A DNA stretch of 64,000 nucleotides from Fasciola hepatica (GCA_948099385.1 CANUEZ040000191.1:6572001-6636000), one strand, 5' to 3'. Counted from the stretch's first letter, positions 38,401 to 53,732 are shown. Translations and numbers: made by a program. Notes: generated by a model not told the origin, from the letters alone.

Positions 38401-41400
38401 TATTTATGGGCCTAAGTAAAACCAAGGCATTCCCTTATGAACAATCACCACACAGATTGCTCATACAATGCAATAAAGCAGAAAAGAGTAGATTTGTATA
38501 ATATGATTCTCAATGCAGCTTGAACACTGAACTGACCATTGAAAATTCAGGAAGCACTGTACAGCTGTTTGATCCGCTAAGGGAATCATGAGCATTGCAC
38601 ATGGACAGAGCCCACACGGGGACAAGAACAAGGGTTGGGGTGAACGAATGTCAGTCGAACACCCAAACCACAAGGCTATCCGATATGGGTCTCAACGCTT
38701 TGTTCAACATATACACTACATGATATAGCACAATCCCCAAATTGGATTCGGCTTTCGCTTTGGCTTTGAACGGTAACAACCAAATTCTCGCACACCGATC
38801 GCATCCTATGTTCCATCACTTCTCTATTTATGGGCCCAAGTAAAACCAAGGCTTTCCCTTATGAACAATCCCCACACAGATCGCTCATACAATGCCATAG
38901 AGCAGTAGCAGAGTAGATTTGTATAATATGATTCTCCATGCAGCTTGAACACTGAACTGACCATTGAAAATTATGGAAGCACTGTACAGCTGTTTGATCC
39001 GCTAAGGGAATCATGAGCATTGCACATGGAGAGATCCTACACGGGGACACGATCAAGGGTTGGGGTGAACGATTGTCAGTCGAACACCCAAACCACAAGG
39101 CTATCCGATATGGGTCTCAAAGCTTTGTTCAACATATACAATACATGATATAGCACAATCCCCAAATTGGCTTCGGCTTTCGCATTGGATTTTAACGGAA
39201 ACTATTCTATACTCGCTCACCTAACAAATCCTATGTTCCATCACTTCTCTATATATGGGCCTAAGTAAAACCAAGGCATTCCCTTATGAACAATCCCCAC
39301 ACAGATTGCTCATACAATGCAATAGAGCAGTAGCAGAGTAGATTTGTAAAATATGATTCTCCATGCAGCTTGAACACTGAACTGACCATTGAAAATTATG
39401 GAAGCACTGTACAGCTGTTTGATCCACTAAGGGAATCATGAGCATTGCACATGGACAGAGCATACACGGGGACACGATCAAGGCTTGGGGTGAACGATTG
39501 TCAGTCGAACACCCAAACCACAAGGCTATCCGATATGGGTCTGAACGCTTTGTTCAACATATACAATACATGATATAGCACAATCCCCAAATTCGATTCG
39601 GCTTTCGCTTTCGCTTTGAACGGTAACAATCAAATTCTCGCACACCGATCCAATCCTATTTTACATCACTTCTCTATTTATGGGCCTAAGTAAAACCAAG
39701 GCATTCCCTTATGAACAATCCCCACACAGATTGCTCATACAATGCAATAGAGCAGCAGCAGAGTAGATTTGTATAATATGATTCTCCATGCAGCTTGAAC
39801 ACTGAACTGACCATTGAAAATGATGGAAGCACTGTACAGCTGTTTGATCCGCTAAGGGAATCATGAGCATTGCACATGGACAGAGCCCACACGGGGACAC
39901 GAACAAGGGTTGGGGTGAACGATTGTCACTCGAACACCCAAACCACAATGCTATCCGATATGGGTCTCAACGCTTTGTTCAACATATACAATACATCATA
40001 TAGCACAATCCCCAAATTGGATTCGGCTTTCGCATTGGCTTTTTACGGTGACAATCAAATTCTCGCACACCGATCCAATCCTATGTTCCATCACTTCTCT
40101 ATTTATGGGCCTAAGTAAAACCAAGGCATTCCCTTATGAACAATCCCCACACAGATTGCTCATACAATGCAATAGAGCAGTAGCAGAGTAGATTCGTATA
40201 ATATGATTCTCCATGCAGCTTGAACACTGAACTGACCATTGAAAATGATGGAAGCACTGTACAGCTGTTTGATCCGCTAAGGGAATCATGAGCATTGCAC
40301 ATGGACAGAGCCCACACGGGGACACGAACAAGGGTTGGGGTGAACGAATGTCAGTCGAACACCCAAACCACAAGGCTATCCGATATGGGTCTCAACGCTT
40401 TGTTCAACATAAACACTACATGATATAGCACAATCCCCAAATTGGATTCGGCTTTCGCTTTCGCTTTGAACGGTAACAACCAAATTCTCGCACACCGATC
40501 GCATCCTATGTTCCATCACTTCTCTATTTATGGGCCCAAGTAAAACCAAGGCTTTCCCTTATGAACAATCCCCACACAGATTGCTCATACAATGCAATAG
40601 AGCAGTAGCAGAGTAGATTTGTATAATATGATTCTCCATGCAGCTTGAACACGGAACTGACCATTGAAAATGATGGAAGCACTGTACAGCTGTTTGATCC
40701 ACTAAGGGAATCATGAGCATTGCACATGGACAGAGCCCACACGGGGACACGATCAAGGCTTGGGGTGAACGATTGTCAGTCGAACACCCAAACCACAAGG
40801 CTATCCGATATGGGTCTCAACGCTTTGTTCAACATATACACTACATGATATAGCACAATCCCCAAATTGGATTCGGCTTTCACTTTCGCTTTTAACGGTA
40901 ACAACCAAATTCTCGCACACCGATCCAATCCTATGTTCCATCACTTCTCTATTTATGGGCCTAAGTAAAACCAAGGCATTCCCTTATGAACAATCCCCAC
41001 ACAGATTGCTCATACAATGCAATAGAGCAGTAGCAGAGTAGATTTGTATAATATGATTCTCCATGCAGCTTGAACACTGAAATGACCATTGGAAATGATG
41101 GAAGCACTGTACAGCTGTTTGAGCCGCTAAGGGAATCATGAGCATTGCACATGGACAGAGCCCACACGGAGACACGATCAAGGGTTGGGGTGAACGAATG
41201 TCACTCGAACACCCAAACCACAAGGCTATCCGATATGGGTCTCAACGCTTTGTTCAACATATACAATACATGATATAGCACAATCCCCTAATTGGATTCG
41301 GCTTTCGCTTTCGCTTTGAACGGTAACAACCAAATTCTCGCACACCGATCCAATCCTATGTTCCATCACTTCTCTATTTATGGGCCTAAGTAAAACCAAG

Positions 41401-43108
41401 GCATTCCCTTATGAACAATCCCCACACAGATTGCTCATACAATGCAATAGAGCAGTAGCAGAGTAGATTTTTATAATATGATTCTCCATGCAGCTTGAAC
41501 ACTGAACTGACCATTGGAAATTATGGAAGCACTGTACAGCTGTTTGATCCGCTAAGGGAATCATGAGCATTGCACATGGACAGAGCCTACACGGGGACAC
41601 GATCAAGGCTTCGGGTGAACGATTGTCAGTCGAACACCCAAACCACAAGGCTATCCCATATGGGTCTCAACGCTTTGTTCAACATATACACTACATGATA
41701 TAGCACAATCCCCAAATTGGATTCGGCTTTCGCTTTCGCTTTTAACGGTAACAACCAAATTCTCGCACACCGATCCAATCCTATGTTCCATCACTTCTCT
41801 ATTTATGGGCCTAAGTAAAACCAAGGCATTCCCTTATGAACAATCCCCACACAGATTGCTCATACAATGCAATAGAGCAGTAGCAGAGTAGATTTGTATA
41901 ATATGATTCTCCATGCAGCTTGAACACTGAACTGACCACTGAAAATGATGGAAGCACTATAGAGCTGTTTGATCCGCTAAGGGAATCATGAGCATTGCAC
42001 ATGGACAGAGCCCACACGGGGACACGAACAAGGGTTGGGGTGAACGAATGTCAGTCGAACACCCAAACCACAAGGCTATCCGATATGGGTCTCAACGCTT
42101 TGTTCAACATATACAATACATGATATAGCACAATCCCCAAATTGGATTCGGATTTCGCTTTCGCTTTGAACGGTAACAACCAAATTCTCGCACACCGATC
42201 CAATCCTATTTTCCATCACTTCTCTATTTATGGGCCTAAGTAAAACCAAGGCATTCCCTTATGAACAATCCCCACACAGATTGCTCATACAATGCAATAG
42301 AGCAGTAGCAGAGTAGATTTGTATAATATGATTCTCCATGCAGCTTGAACACTGAACTGACCATTGAAAATGATGGAAGCACTGTACAGCTGTTTGATCC
42401 GCTAAGGGAATCATGAGCATTGCACATGGACAGAGCCTACACGGGGACACGATCAAGGGTTGGGGTGAACGAATGTCAGTCGAACACCCAAAACACAAGG
42501 CTATCCGATATGGGTCTCAACGCTTTGTTCAACATATACAATACATGATATAGCACAATCCCCAAATTGGATTCGGCTTTCGCTTTCGCTTTGAACGGTA
42601 ACAACCAAATTCTCGCACACCGATCGCATCCTATGTTCCATCAATTCTCTATTGATGGGCCTAAGTAAAACCAAGGCAATCCCTTATGAACAATCCCCAC
42701 ACAGATTGCTCATACAATGCACTAGAGCAGTAGCAGAGTAGATTTGTATAATATGATTCTCCATGCAGCTTGAACACTGAACTGACCATTGGAAATTATG
42801 GAAGCACTGTACAGCTGTTTGAGCCGCTAAGGGAATCATGAGCATTGCACATGGACAGAGCCCACACGGGGACACGAACAAGGGTTGGGGTGAACGAATG
42901 TCACTCGAACACCCAAACCACAAGGCTATCCGATATGGGTCTCAACGCTTTGTTCAACATAAACACTACATGATATAGCACAATCCCTAAATTGGATTCG
43001 GCTTTCGCTTTCGCTTTGAACGGTAACAACCAAATTCTCGCACACCGATCCAATCCTATGTTCCATCACTTCTCTATTTATGGGCCTAAGTAAAACCAAG
43101 GCATTCCC
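35460..43108. repeat. Mosaic right-domain monomers with a partial tetramer
   Basis: Monomers 38010, 38435 and 38859 correspond to 39709, 40134 and 40559. They share cctattttacatcac (37951 and 39651), tttttacggtgacaatc (38341 and 40040), and cgatcgcatcc with gggcccaag (38797 and 40497). A one-base loss at aagcagaaaagagtag (38476) is private to the first copy. Before 39284 the box (39180-39230) is an isolated form III-like sequence with cacctaacaaatcc. Monomers 40984-42683 share some boxes with the pentamer that follows and may be a degraded copy of it. Confidence 0.65.
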
Positions 43109-45233
43109 TTATGAACAATCCCCACACAGATTGCTCATACAATGCAATAGAGCAGTAGCAGAGTAGATTTGTATAATATGATTCTCCATGCAGCTTGAAC
43201 ACTGAACTGACCATTGGAAATTATGGAAGCACTGTACAGCTGTTTGAGCCGCTAAGGGAATCATGAGCATTGCACATGGACAGAGCCCACACGGGGACAC
43301 GATCAAGGGTTGGGGTGAACGATTGTCAGTCGAACACCCAAACCACAAGGCTATCCGTTATGGGTCTCAACGCTTTGTTCAACATATACACTACATGATA
43401 TAGCACAATCCCCAAATTGGATTCGGCTTTCGCTTTCGCTTTGAACGGTAACAACCAAATTCTCGCACACCGATCCAATCCTATGTTCCATCACTTCTCT
43501 ATTTATGGGCCTAAGTAAAACCAAGGCATTCCCTTATGAACAATCCCCACACAGATTGCTCATACAATGCAATAGAGCAGTAGCAGAGTAGATTTGTATA
43601 ATATGATTCTCCATGCAGCTTGAACACTGAACTGACCATTGGAAATTATGGAAGCACTGTACAGCTGTTTGATCCGCTAAGGGAATCATGAGCATTGCAC
43701 ATGGACAGAGCCTACACGGGGACACGATCAAGGCTTGGGGTGAACGATTGTCAGTCGAACACCCAAACCACAAGGCTATCCGATATGGGTCTCAACGCTT
43801 TGTTCAACATATACACTACATGATATAGCACAATCCCCAAATTGGATTCGGCTTTCGCTTTCGCTTTTAACGGTAACAACCAAATTCTCGCACACCGATC
43901 CAATCCTATGTTCCATCACTTCTCTATTTATGGGCCTAAGTAAAACCAAGGCATTCCCTTATGAACAATCCCCACACAGATTGCTCATACAATGCAATAG
44001 AGCAGTAGCAGAGTAGATTTTTATAATATGATTCTAAATGCAGCTTGAACACTGAACTGACCATTGGAAATTATGGAAGCACTGTACAGCTGTTTGAGCC
44101 GCTAAGGGAATCATGAGCATTGCACATGGACAGAGCCTACACGGGGACACGATCAAGGGTTGGGGTGAACGATTGTCAGTCGAACACCCAAACCACAAGG
44201 CTATCCGATATGGGTCTCAACGCTTTGTTCAACATATACACTACATGATATAGCACAATCCCCAAATTGGATTCGGATTTCGCTTTCGCTTTGAACGGTA
44301 ACAACCAAATTCTCGCACACCGATCCAATCCTATGTTCCATCACTTCTCTATTTATGGGCCTAAGTAAAACCAAGGCATTCCCTTATGAACAATCCCCAC
44401 ACAGATTGCTCATACAATGCAATAGAGCAGTAGCAGAGTAGATTTGTATAATATGATTCTCCATGCAGCTTGAACACTGAACTGACCATTGAAAATGATG
44501 GAAGCACTGTACAGCTGTTTGATCCGCTAAGGGAATCATGAGCATTGCACATGGACAGAGCCCACACGGGGACACGAACAAGGGTTGGGGTGAACGAATG
44601 TCAGTCGAACACCCAAACCACAAGGCTATCCGATATGGGTCTCAACGCTTTGTTCAACATATACAATACATGATATAGCACAATCCCCAAATTGGATTCG
44701 GCTTTCGCTTTCGCTTTGAACGGTAACAACCAAATTCTCGCACACCGATCCAATCCTATTTTCCATCACTTCTCCATTTATGGGCCTGAGGAAAACCAAG
44801 GCATTCCCTCATGAACAATCCCCACACAGATTGCTCATACAATGCAATAGAGCAGTAGCAGAGTAGATTTGTATAATATGATTCTCCATGCAGCTTGAAC
44901 ACTGAACTGACCATTGAAAATGATGGAAGCACTGTACAGCTGTTTGATCCGCTAAGGGAATCATGAGCATTGCACATGGACAGAGCCTACACGGGGACAC
45001 GAACAAGGGTTGGGGTGAACGAATGTCAGTCGAACACCCAAACCACAAGGCTATCCGATATGGGTCTCAACGCTTTGTTCAACATATACACTACATGATA
45101 TAGCACAATCCCCAAATTGGATTCGGCTTTCGCATTGGCTTTCTACGGTGTCAATTAAATTCTCGCACACCGATCCAATCCTATGTTCCATCACTTCTCT
45201 ATTTATGGGCCTAAGTAAAACCAAGGCATTCCC
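43109..45233. repeat. Right-domain pentamer, copy 1 (2125 bp)
   Basis: Monomers 43109, 43534, 43959, 44384 and 44809. Private markers are ccgttatggg (43355), attctaaatg (44031), ggatttcgc (44275), cctcatgaac before monomer 44809, and ggtgtcaattaa (45147). All of them recur 2125 bases later. Confidence 0.88.
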
Positions 45234-47358
45234 TTATGAACAATCCCCACACAGATTGCTCATACAATGCAATAGAGCAGTAGCAGAGTAGATTCGTATA
45301 ATATGATTCTCCATGCAGCTTGAACACTGAACTGACCATTGGAAATTATGGAAGCACTGTACAGCTGTTTGAGCCGCTAAGGGAATCATGAGCATTGCAC
45401 ATGGACAGAGCCCACACGGGGACACGATCAAGGCTTGGGGTGAACGATTGTCAGTCGAACACCCAAACCACAAGGCTATCCGTTATGGGTCTCAACGCTT
45501 TGTTCAACATATACACTACATGATATAGCACAATCCCCAAATTGGATTCGGCTTTCGCTTTCGCTTTGAACGGTAACAACCAAATTCTCGCACACCGATC
45601 CAATCCTATGTTCCATCACTTCTCTATTTATGGGCCTAAGTAAAACCAAGGCATTCCCTTATGAACAATCCCCACACAGATTGCTCATACAATGCAATAG
45701 AGCAGTAGCAGAGTAGATTTGTATAATATGATTCTCCATGCAGCTTGAACACTGAACTGACCATTGGAAATTATGGAAGCACTGTACAGCTGTTTGAGCC
45801 GCTAAGGGAATCATGAGCATTGCACATGGACAGAGCCTACACGGGGACACGATCAAGGCTTGGGGTGAACGATTGTCAGTCGAACACCCAAACCACAAGG
45901 CTATCCGATATGGGTCTCAACGCTTTGTTCAACATATACACTACATGATATAGCACAATCCCCAAATTGGATTCGGCTTTCGCTTTCGCTTTTAACGGTA
46001 ACAACCAAATTCTCGCACACCGATCCAATCCTATGTTCCATCACTTCTCTATTTATGGGCCTAAGTAAAACCAAGGCATTCCCTTATGAACAATCCCCAC
46101 ACAGATTGCTCATACAATGCAATAGAGCAGTAGCAGAGTAGATTTTTATAATATGATTCTAAATGCAGCTTGAACACTGAACTGACCATTGGAAATTATG
46201 GAAGCACTGTACAGCTGTTTGAGCCGCTAAGGGAATCATGAGCATTGCACATGGACAGAGCCTACACGGGGACACGATCAAGGGTTGGGGTGAACGATTG
46301 TCAGTCGAACACCCAAACCACAAGGCTATCCGATATGGGTCCTAACGCATTGTTCAACATATACACTACATGATATAGCACAATCCCCAAATTGGATTCG
46401 GATTTCGCTTTCGCTTTGAACGGTAACAACCAAATTCTCGCACACCGATCCAATCCTATGTTCCATCACTTCTCTATTTATGGGCCTAAGTAAAACCAAG
46501 GCATTCCCTTATGAACAATCCCCACACAGATTGCTCATACAATGCAATAGAGCAGTAGCAGAGTAGATTTGTATAATATGATTCTCCATGCAGCTTGAAC
46601 ACTGAACTGACCATTGAAAATGATGGAAGCACTGTACAGCTGTTTGATCCGCTAAGGGAATCATGAGCATTGCACATGGACAGAGCCCACACGGGGACAC
46701 GAACAAGGGATGGGGTGAACGATTGTCAGTCGAACACCCAAACCACAAGGCTATCCGATATGGGTCTCAACGCTTTGTTCAACATATACAATACATGATA
46801 TAGCACAATCCCCAAATTGGATTCGGCTTTCGCTTTCGCTTTGAACGGTAACAACCAAATTCTCGCACACCGATCCAATCCTATTTTCCATCACTTCTCC
46901 ATTTATGGGCCTAAGGAAAACCAAGGCATTCCCTCATGAACAATCCCCACACAGATTGCTCATACAATGCAATAGAGCAGTAGCAGAGTAGATTTGTATA
47001 ATATGATTCTCCATGCAGCTTGAACACTGAACTGACCATTGAAAATGATGGAAGCACTGTACAGCTGTTTGATCCGCTAAGGGAATCATGAGCATTGCAC
47101 ATGGACAGAGCCTACACGGGGACACGATCAAGGGTTGGGGTGAACGAATGTCAGTCGAACACCCAAACCACAAGGCTATCCGATATGGGTCTCAACGCTT
47201 TGTTCAACATATACAATACATGATATAGCACAATCCCCAAATTGGATTCGGCTTTCGCATTGGCTTTCTACGGTGTCAATTAAATTCTCGCACACCGATC
47301 CAATCCTATGTTCCATCACTTCTCTATTTATGGGCCTAAGTAAAACCAAGGCATTCCC
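45234..47358. repeat. Right-domain pentamer, copy 2 (2125 bp)
   Basis: Monomers 45234, 45659, 46084, 46509 and 46934, with ccgttatggg at 45480, attctaaatg at 46156 and ggtgtcaattaa at 47272. A private change, gggtcctaacgcattg (46337), reappears in the 54157 monomer near 54410, about 8 kb to the right. Confidence 0.88.
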
Positions 47359-49908
47359 TTATGAACAATCCCCACACAGATTGCTCATACAATGCAATAG
47401 AGCAGTAGCAGAGTAGATTCGTATAATATGATTCTCCATGCAGCTTGAACACTGAACTGACAATTGAAAATTATGGAAGCACTGTACAGCTGTTTGAGCC
47501 GCTAAGGGAATCATGAGCATTGCACATGGACAGAGCCCACACGGGGACACGAACAAGGGTTGGGGTGAACGAATGTCAGTCGAACACCCAAACCACAAGG
47601 CTATCCGATATGGGTCTCAACGCTTTGTTCAACATATACACTACATGATATAGCACAATCCCCAAATTGGATTCGGCTTTCGCTTTCGCTTTGAACGGTA
47701 ACAACCAAATTCTCGCACACCGATCCAATCCTATGTTCCATCACTTCTCTATTTATGGGCCTAAGTAAAACCAAGGCATTCCCTTATGAACAATCCCCAC
47801 ACAGATTGCTCATACAATGCAATAGAGCAGTAGCAGAGTAGATTTGTATAATATGATTCTCCATGCAGCTTGAACACTGAACTGACCATTGGAAATTATG
47901 GAAGCACTGTACAGCTGGTTGAGTCGCTAAGGGAATCATGAGCATTGCAAATGGACAGAGCCCACACGGAGACACGAACAAGGGTTGGGGTGAACGAATG
48001 TCACTCGAACACCCAAACCACAAGGCTATCCGATATGGGTCTGAACGCTTTGTTCAACATAAACACTACATTATATAGCACAATCCCCAAATTGGATTCG
48101 GCTTTCGCTTTCGCTTTGAACGGTAACAACCAAATTCTCGCACACCGATCCAATCCTATGTTCAATCACTTCTCTATTTATGGGCCTAAGTAAAACCAAG
48201 GCATTCCCTTATGAACAATCCCCACACAGATTGCTCATACAATGCAATAGAGCAGTAGCAGAGTAGATTCGTATAATATGATTCTCCATGCAGCTTGAAC
48301 ACTGAACTGACAATTGAAAATTATGGAAGCACTGTACAGCTGTTTGATCCGCTAAGGGAATCATGAGCATTGCACATGGACAGAGCCCACACGGGGACAC
48401 GAACAAGGGTTGGGGTGAACGAATGTCAGTCGAACACCCAAACCACAAGGCTATCCGATATGGGTCTCAGCGCTTTGTTCAACATATACAATACATGATA
48501 TAGCACAATCCCCAAATTGGATTCGGCTTTCGCTTTCGCTTTGAACGGTAACAATCAAATTCTCGCACACCGATCCAATCCTATGTTCCATCACTTCTCT
48601 ATTTATGGGCCTAATTAAAACCAAGGCATTCCCTTATGAACAATCCCCACACAGATTGCTCATACAATGCAATAGAGCAGTAGCAGAGTAGATTTGTATA
48701 ATATGATTCTCCATGCAGCTTGAACACTGAACTGACCATTGAAAATGATGGAAGCACTGTACAGCTGTTTGATCCGCTAAGGGAATCATGAGCATTGCAC
48801 ATGGACAGAGCCCACACGGAGACACGAACAAGGGTTGGGGTGAACGAATGTCACTCGAACACCCAAACCACAAGGCTATCCGATATGGGTCTCAACGCTT
48901 TGTTCAACATATACAATACATGATATAGCACAATCCCCAAATTGGATTCGGCTTTCGCATTGGCTTTCTACGGTGACAATCAAATTCTCGCACACCGATC
49001 CAATCCTATGTTCCATCACTTCTCTATTTATGGGCCTAAGTAAAACCAAGGCATTCCCTTATGAACAATCCCCACACAGATTGCTCATACAATGCAATAG
49101 AGCAGTAGCAGAGTAGATTCGTATAATATGATTCTCCATGCAGCTTGAACACTGAACTGACAATTGAAAATTATGGAAGCACTGTAGAGCTGTTTGATCC
49201 GCTAAGGGAATCATGAGCATTGCACATGGACAGAGCCCACACGGGGACACGAACAAGGGTTGGGGTGAACGAATGTCAGTCGAACACCCAAACCACAATG
49301 CTATCCGATATGGTTCTGAACGCTTTGTTCAACATATACACTACATGATATAGCACAATCCCCAAATTGGATTCGGCTTTCGCTTTCGCTTTGAACGGTA
49401 ACAACCAAATTCTCGCACACCGATCCAATCCTATGTTCCATCACTTCTCTATTTATGGGCCTAAGTAAAACCAAGGCATTCCCTTATGAACAATCCCCAC
49501 ACAGATTGCTCATACAATGCAATAGAGCAGTAGCAGAGTAGATTTGTATAATATGATTCTCCATGCAGCTTGAACACTGAACTGACCATTGAAAATGATG
49601 GAAGCACTGTACAGCTGTTTGATCCGCTAAGGGAATCATGAGCATTGCACATGGACAGAGCCCACACGGAGACACGAACAAGGGTTGGGGTGAACGAATG
49701 TCACTCGAACACCCAAACCACAAGGCTATCCGATATGGGTCTCAACGCTTTGTTCAACATAAACACTACATGATATAGCACAATCCCCAAATTGGATTCG
49801 GCTTTCGCTTTCGCTTTGAACGGTAACAACCAAATTCTCGCACACCGATCCAATCCTATTTTCCATCACTTCTCTATTTATGGGCCTAAGTAAAACCAAG
49901 GCATTCCC
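47359..49908. repeat. Dimer higher-order repeat, three copies of 850 bp
   Basis: Monomers 47359, 48209 and 49059 share gtagattcgtataat and ctgacaattgaaaattatgg. The partners 47784, 48634 and 49484 share cacggagacacg with cactcgaacaccc. The copies are about two to four percent apart by eye. For example, 48634 carries a gcattggctttctacgg box where the other partners carry I-C. Confidence 0.75.
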
Positions 49909-51183
49909 TTATGAACAATCCCCACACAGATTGCTCATAAAATGCAATAGAGCAGTAGCAGAGTAGATTTGTATAATATGATTCTCCATGCAGCTTGAAC
50001 ACTGAACTGACCATTGAAAATGATGGAAGCACTGTACAGCTGTTTGAGCCGCTAAGGGAATCATGAGCATTGCACATGGACAGAGCCTACACGGGGACAC
50101 GAACAAGGGTTGGGGTGAACGAATGTCAGTCGAACACCCAAACCACAAGGCTATCCGATATGGGTCTCAACGCTTTGTTCAACATATACAATACATGATA
50201 TAGCACAATCCCCAAATTGGATTCGGATTTCGCTTTCGCTTTGAACGGTAACAACCAAATTCTCGCACACCGATCCAATCCTATGTTCCATCACTTCTCT
50301 ATTTATGGGCCTAAGTAAAACCAAGGCATTCCCTTATGAACAATCCCCACACAGATTGCTCATACAATGCAATAGAGCAGTAGCAGAGTAGATTTGTATA
50401 ATATGATTCTCCATGCAGCTTGAACACTGAACTGACCATTGGAAATTATGGAAGCACTGTACAGCTGTTTGATCCGCTAAGGGAATCATGAACATTGCAA
50501 ATGGACAGAGCCCACACGGAGACACGAACAAGGGTTGGGGTGAACGAATGTCACTCGAACACCCAAACCACAAGGCTATCCGATATGGGTCTCAACGCTT
50601 TGTTCAACATAGACACTACATGATATAGCACAATCCCCAAATCGGATTCGGCTTTCGCTTTCGCTTTGAACGGTAACAACCAAATTCTCGCACACCGATC
50701 CAATCCTATTTTCCATCACTTCTCTATTTATGGGCCTAAGTAAAACCAAGGCATTCCCTTATGAACAATCCCCACACAGATTGCTCATACAATGCAATAG
50801 AGCAGTAGCAGAGTAGATTTGTATAATATGATTCTCCATGCAGCTTGAACACTTAACTGACCATTGAAAATGATGGAAGCACTGTACAGCTGTTTGAGCC
50901 GCTAAGGGAATCATGAGCATTGCACATGGACAGAGCCTACACGGGGACACGATCAAGGGTTGGGGTGAACGATTGTCAGTCGAACACCCAAACCACAAGG
51001 CTATCCGATATGGGTCTCAACGCTTTGTTCAACATATACACTACATGATATAGCACAATCCCCAAATTGGATTCGGCTTTCGCTTTCGCTTTGAACGGTA
51101 ACAACCAAATTCTCGCACACCGATCCAATCCTATGTTCCATCACTTCTCTATTTATGGGCCCAAGTAAAACCAAGGCATTCCC
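49909..51183. repeat. Three right-domain monomers without a higher-order assignment
   Basis: Monomers 49909, 50334 and 50759, each 425 bases. They combine variants seen on both sides (gagccgctaagg, cacggagacacg, cgatcaagg and cctattttcc). The rare variants gctcataaaatgc near 49936 and catagacactac near 50609 are private to single copies. Confidence 0.75.
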
Positions 51184-52883
51184 TTATGAACAATCCCCAC
51201 ACAGATTGCTCATACAATGCAATAGAGCAGTAGCAGATTAGATTTGTATAATATGATTCTCCATGCAGCTTGAACACTGAACTGACCATTGAAAATGATG
51301 GAAGCACTGTACAGCTGTTTGATCCGCTAAGGGAATCATGAGCATTGCACATGGACAGAGCCCACACGGAGACACGAACAAGGGTTGGGGTGAACGAATG
51401 TCACTCGAACACCCAAAACACAAGGCTATCCGATATGGGTCTCAACGCTTTGTTCAACATAAACACTACATGATATAGCACAATCCCCAAATTGGATTCG
51501 GCTTTCGCTTTCGCTTTGAACGGTAACAACCAAATTCTCGCACACCGATCCAATCCTATTTTCCATCACTTCTCTATTTATGGGCCTAAGTAAAACCAAG
51601 GCATTCCCTTATGAACAATCCCCACACAGATTGCTCATACAATGCAATAGAGCAGTAGCAGAGTACATTTGTATAATATGATTCTCCATGCAGCTTGAAC
51701 ACTGAACTGACCATTGAAAATGATGGAAGCACTGTACAGCTGTTTGATCCGCTAAGGGAATCATGAGCATTGCACATGGACAGAGCCCACACGGGGACAC
51801 GAACAAGGGTTGGGGTGAACGAATGTCACTCGAACATCCAAACCACAAGGCTATCCGATATGGGTCTGAACGCTTTGTTCAACATATACACTACATGATA
51901 TAGCACAATCCCCAAATTGGATTCGGCTTTCGCTTTCGCTTTGAACGGTAACAACCAAATTCTCGCACACCGATCCAATCCTATGTTCCATCACTTCTCT
52001 ATTTATGGGCCTAAGTAAAACCAAGGCATTCCCTTATGAACAATCTCCACACAGATTGCTCATACAATGCAATAGAGCGGTAGCAGAGTAGATTTGTATA
52101 ATATGATTCTCCATGCAGCTTGAACACTGAACTGACCATTGAAAATGATGGAAGCACTGTACAGCTGTTTGATCCGCTAAGGGAATCATGAGCATTGCAC
52201 ATGGACAGAGCCCACACGGGGACACGAACAAGGGTTGGGGTGAACGAATGTCACTCGAACACCCAAAACACAAGGCTATCCGATATGGGTCTCAACGCTT
52301 TGTTCAACATAAACACTACATGATATAGCACAATCCCCAAATTGGATTCGGCTTTCGCTTTCGCTTTGAACGGTAACAACCAAATTCTCGCACACCGATC
52401 CAATCCTATTTTCCATCACTTCTCTATTTATGGGCCTAAGTAAAACCAAGGCATTCCCTTATGAACAATCCCCACACAGATTGCTCATACAATGCAATAG
52501 AGCAGTAGCAGAGTACATTTGTATAATATGATTCTCCATGCAGCTTGAACACTGAACTGACCATTGAAAATGATGGAAGCACTGTACAGCTGTTTGATCC
52601 GCTAAGGGAATTATGAGCATTGCACATGGACAGAGCCCACACGGGGACACGAACAAGGGTTGGGGTGAACGAATGTCACTCGAACATCCAAACCCCAAGG
52701 CTATCCGATATGGGTCTGAACGCTTTGTTCAACATATACACTACATGATATAGCACAATCCCCAAATTGGATTCGGCTTTCGCTTTCGCTTTGAACGGTA
52801 ACAACCAAATTCTCGCACACCGATCCAATCCTATGTTCCATCACTTCTCTATTTATGGGCCTAAGTAAAACCAAGGCATTCCC
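51184..52883. repeat. Dimer higher-order repeat, two copies of 850 bp
   Basis: Monomers 51184 and 52034 share cacccaaaacacaagg (51411 and 52261) and cataaacactac. Monomers 51609 and 52459 share gtacatttg and cactcgaacatcc, which are otherwise left-domain features. This pair looks like a left-type monomer carried into the right domain and then duplicated. Confidence 0.8.
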
Positions 52884-53732
52884 TTATGAACAATCCCAAC
52901 ACAGATTGCTCATACAATGCAATAGAGCAGTAGCAGAGTAGATTCGTATAATATGATTCTCCATGCAGCTTGAACACTGAACTGACCATTGAAAATTATG
53001 GAAGCACTGTACAGCTGTTGGATCCGCTAAGGGAATCATGAGCATTGCCAAGGACAGGGCCCACACGGAGACACGAACAAATGTTGGGGTGAACGAATGT
53101 CAGTCGAACACCCAAACCACAAGGCTATCCGATATGGGTCTCAACGCTTTGTTCAACAGATACACTACGTGATATAGCACAATCCCCAAATTGGATTCGG
53201 CTTTCGCTTTCGCTTTGAACGGTAACAACCAAATTCTCGCACACCGATCCAATCCTATTTTCCATCACTTCTCTATTTATGGGCCTAAGTAAAACCAAGG
53301 CATTCCCTTATGAACAATCCCCACACAGATTGCTCATACAATGCAATAGAGCAGTAGCAGAGTAGATTTGTATAATATGATTCTCCATGCAGCTTGAACA
53401 CTGAACTGACCATTGGAAATTATGGAAGCACTGTACAGCTGTTTGAGCCGCTAAGGGAATCATGAGCATTGCACATGGACAGAGCCTACGCGGGGACACG
53501 AACAAGGGTTGGGGTGAACGATTGTCAGTCGAACACCCAAACCACAAGGCTATCCGATATGGGTCTCAACGCTTCGTTCAACATATACACTACATGATAT
53601 AGCACAATCCCCAAATTGGATTCGGATTTCGCTTTCGCTTTGAACGGTAACAACCAAATTCTCGCACACCGATCCAATCCTATGTTCCATCACTTCTCTA
53701 TTTATGGGCCTAAGTAAAACCAAGGCATTCCC
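52884..53732. repeat. Two monomers ancestral to the 1274-bp trimer
   Basis: Monomer 52884 (424 bases) has the one-base-shorter attgccaaggacag (53047) and the caacagatacactac change that define the trimer to the right, but with gggcccac instead of gatgccac. It appears to be an earlier stage of that lineage. Confidence 0.65.
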
